NCBI RefSeq assembly: GCF_000743355.1
Contig: NZ_JQEI01000007.1
Span: 1-51,039 of the forward strand
Source: Serratia sp. Ag1
GTDB lineage: Bacteria > Pseudomonadota > Gammaproteobacteria > Enterobacterales > Enterobacteriaceae
Reading direction: 5' to 3'
DNA length: 51,039 nt
Part shown: positions 49,232 to 51,039 of the stretch, piece by piece
Layout of the letters: every line of letters begins with the position of its first letter
Numbering within the stretch: position 1 is the first letter of the stretch
The notes under the pieces: model-generated
The model's input: the letters and a program-made list of their open reading frames with translations, nothing else
Told to the model about the DNA's origin: nothing
Databases searched by the model: none
Position numbers and translations under genes: made by a program

Positions 49232-50233
49232 ATGCGTATTATTCTTTTTTTAAGTTTTTCTTTATTGATGTTGTTTTCGAAAATGGCGGCAGCCTATACC
49301 TGTTCAACACCGCAGCCGAATTACATCAGGGGGATCCCAACAGTAACCGTGGCCCGTGATACAGCTGTTGGGGATATTCTGGGCGCTTTCTTTCCGAATT
49401 CCATCCCTTTTTCTTGTGTGAACAGTGCTCCAGCCCTGACTTATCAAGAGTTTGGTGTCAAGGCATACGGGAACTATCTCATGATGATCAATGGCAGACG
49501 GGTGTATAGCACCAACCTCCCGGGCATTGGTTATTCAGTCTATGTACTGGCTACTGGTTGTAGTGGCAGCAGTACGGCGAGCAATGTGGATGGTACAAAT
49601 ACGATAGGTGGGGACGTCAATACGCGGTTGGCATGTAAAGCCAATGGAATGATTGACCCTACTAGTATGTCTGGCACGCCAGGGATTGTGTTTTACAAAA
49701 CCGGCCCGGTTACGTCCGGGATGGTGAACGCGACAACGGTGGGGGCGTTGGTGCTGAGAAACAATCAGTCGACCTGGCAATCCCCTGAGGTAACGTTTGG
49801 GTTTTATAGCTTTTCCGTGAATTCGACAGGATGTTCTCTCAATAACAACATCGTTAGCGTCGATATGGGCAACGTTAAAAAGAGCGAATTTACCGGTATT
49901 GGTAGCACACCTGCCAGCAGTAATACGAAAGACCTGAGTATTTCCCTGTCCTGTTCGACAGGAACGCAGGTCAGTTTCCAGGTTGACGGGAATATTCAGG
50001 ATGCCGCTAATGGTCTGCTGAATCTGAACAGTGCCTCGGATGCTGCTACGGGAATCGCGGTGCAGTTGCTGTATAACAGCAAACCGCTGACGTTAGGTGC
50101 ACGGATATTGCTTAGTAATTCCTCCGCAACCACCCTGACGCTCCCGTTACAGGCTCGTTATTACCAGACGAAAAGCACGGTTACGCCAGGTGTGGCGAAC
50201 AGTATTACCACGTTAACCATGACTTATCAGTGA
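49232..50233 (+). CDS. Fimbrial tip adhesin (FimH-like two-domain)
   Basis: This 333-residue exported protein has a signal peptide ending MAAA, an N-terminal receptor-binding domain (~22-200, starting YTCSTPQPNYIRG, with three further Cys) and a C-terminal pilin domain (~215-333, starting TGCSLNNNIVSVDMGNVKKSEF and ending TLTMTYQ). This two-domain plan, its last place in the operon and its size fit a tip adhesin. The sugar or protein receptor cannot be told from sequence. ATG at 49232 follows GTGGAGAAA. Confidence 0.88.
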   Translation: MRIILFLSFSLLMLFSKMAAAYTCSTPQPNYIRGIPTVTVARDTAVGDILGAFFPNSIPFSCVNSAPALTYQEFGVKAYGNYLMMINGRRVYSTNLPGIGYSVYVLATGCSGSSTASNVDGTNTIGGDVNTRLACKANGMIDPTSMSGTPGIVFYKTGPVTSGMVNATTVGALVLRNNQSTWQSPEVTFGFYSFSVNSTGCSLNNNIVSVDMGNVKKSEFTGIGSTPASSNTKDLSISLSCSTGTQVSFQVDGNIQDAANGLLNLNSASDAATGIAVQLLYNSKPLTLGARILLSNSSATTLTLPLQARYYQTKSTVTPGVANSITTLTMTYQ

Positions 50234-50396
50234 CATTGCCACATTCGATTCGATGCTAACTTGTTTAACGGCTGATGGGCTGCTCACAGAGTTTGTGGCG
50301 GCCCAGACGGGAGCAGGTTGAAAGCCAGAGCCTCACAGAGAGTATGTCCACACTGCAGGGGTAAGATCATTATCATTAATGCCTTAACTGGATTAA

Positions 50397-51039
<643 letters not shown>

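Overview
The window is chromosomal DNA from a member of the Enterobacterales, most likely Serratia or a close relative. This rests on gene content and order: yafJ-yafK, an nqrABCDEF-apbE-nqrM cluster, dinB, pepD, gpt, frsA, crl and proBA in a row, plus a complete methionine-salvage set. E. coli has most of these genes but lacks nqr and methionine salvage. No species can be named with certainty without a database search. No rRNA, tRNA or CRISPR array was seen.

Layout. (1) 1-8.7 kb: the 3' part of a giant type I-secreted adhesin (Ig-like repeats, an FG-GAP/VCBS block, RTX-like calcium repeats and a secretion tail), an OmpA-domain envelope protein, and the LapB/HlyB-type ABC exporter with its HlyD-type adaptor. 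No TolC-type outer-membrane partner lies in the window. (2) 8.7-19.3 kb: methionine salvage (yafV omega-amidase and mtnE on -, mtnBCD on +, mtnA on -, mtnK on +), split by a melibiose module (semiSWEET-melB-melA on -, melR on +). Tandem met boxes precede both mtnB and mtnA/mtnK, so MetJ probably coordinates the halves. (3) 19.3-24.4 kb: fadE with a FadR operator, lpcA/gmhA, yafJ, and yafK/dpaA, here with a lipobox. (4) 24.4-32.1 kb: the Na+-translocating NADH:quinone reductase operon with its two maturation genes, ApbE (flavin transferase) and NqrM. (5) 32.1-40.0 kb: dinB with a near-perfect LexA box, pepD, gpt, frsA, crl, proB and proA. (6) 40.0-50.2 kb: a three-gene signalling operon (hybrid sensor kinase, REC-EAL regulator, second sensor kinase) divergent from a minimal four-gene chaperone-usher fimbrial operon (pilin, chaperone, usher, tip adhesin). 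(7) 50.2-51.0 kb: a LysR gene interrupted by an IS3-type element whose orfA carries an amber codon.

The most interesting part is region 6. It looks like a Roc-like, c-di-GMP-linked control module for fimbriae, but several parts depart from family norms. One kinase has Leu in place of the H-box proline. The EAL protein has a changed loop-6 motif. The second kinase stops about 18 residues into what looks like a receiver domain, and its stop codon lies inside a 48-bp intergenic repeat that also occurs about 20 kb away beside fadE. The 333-bp divergent promoter region carries a 10-bp inverted repeat and two related 14-bp palindromes.

All calls come from reading the sequence and remembered family features. 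No alignments or searches were run.
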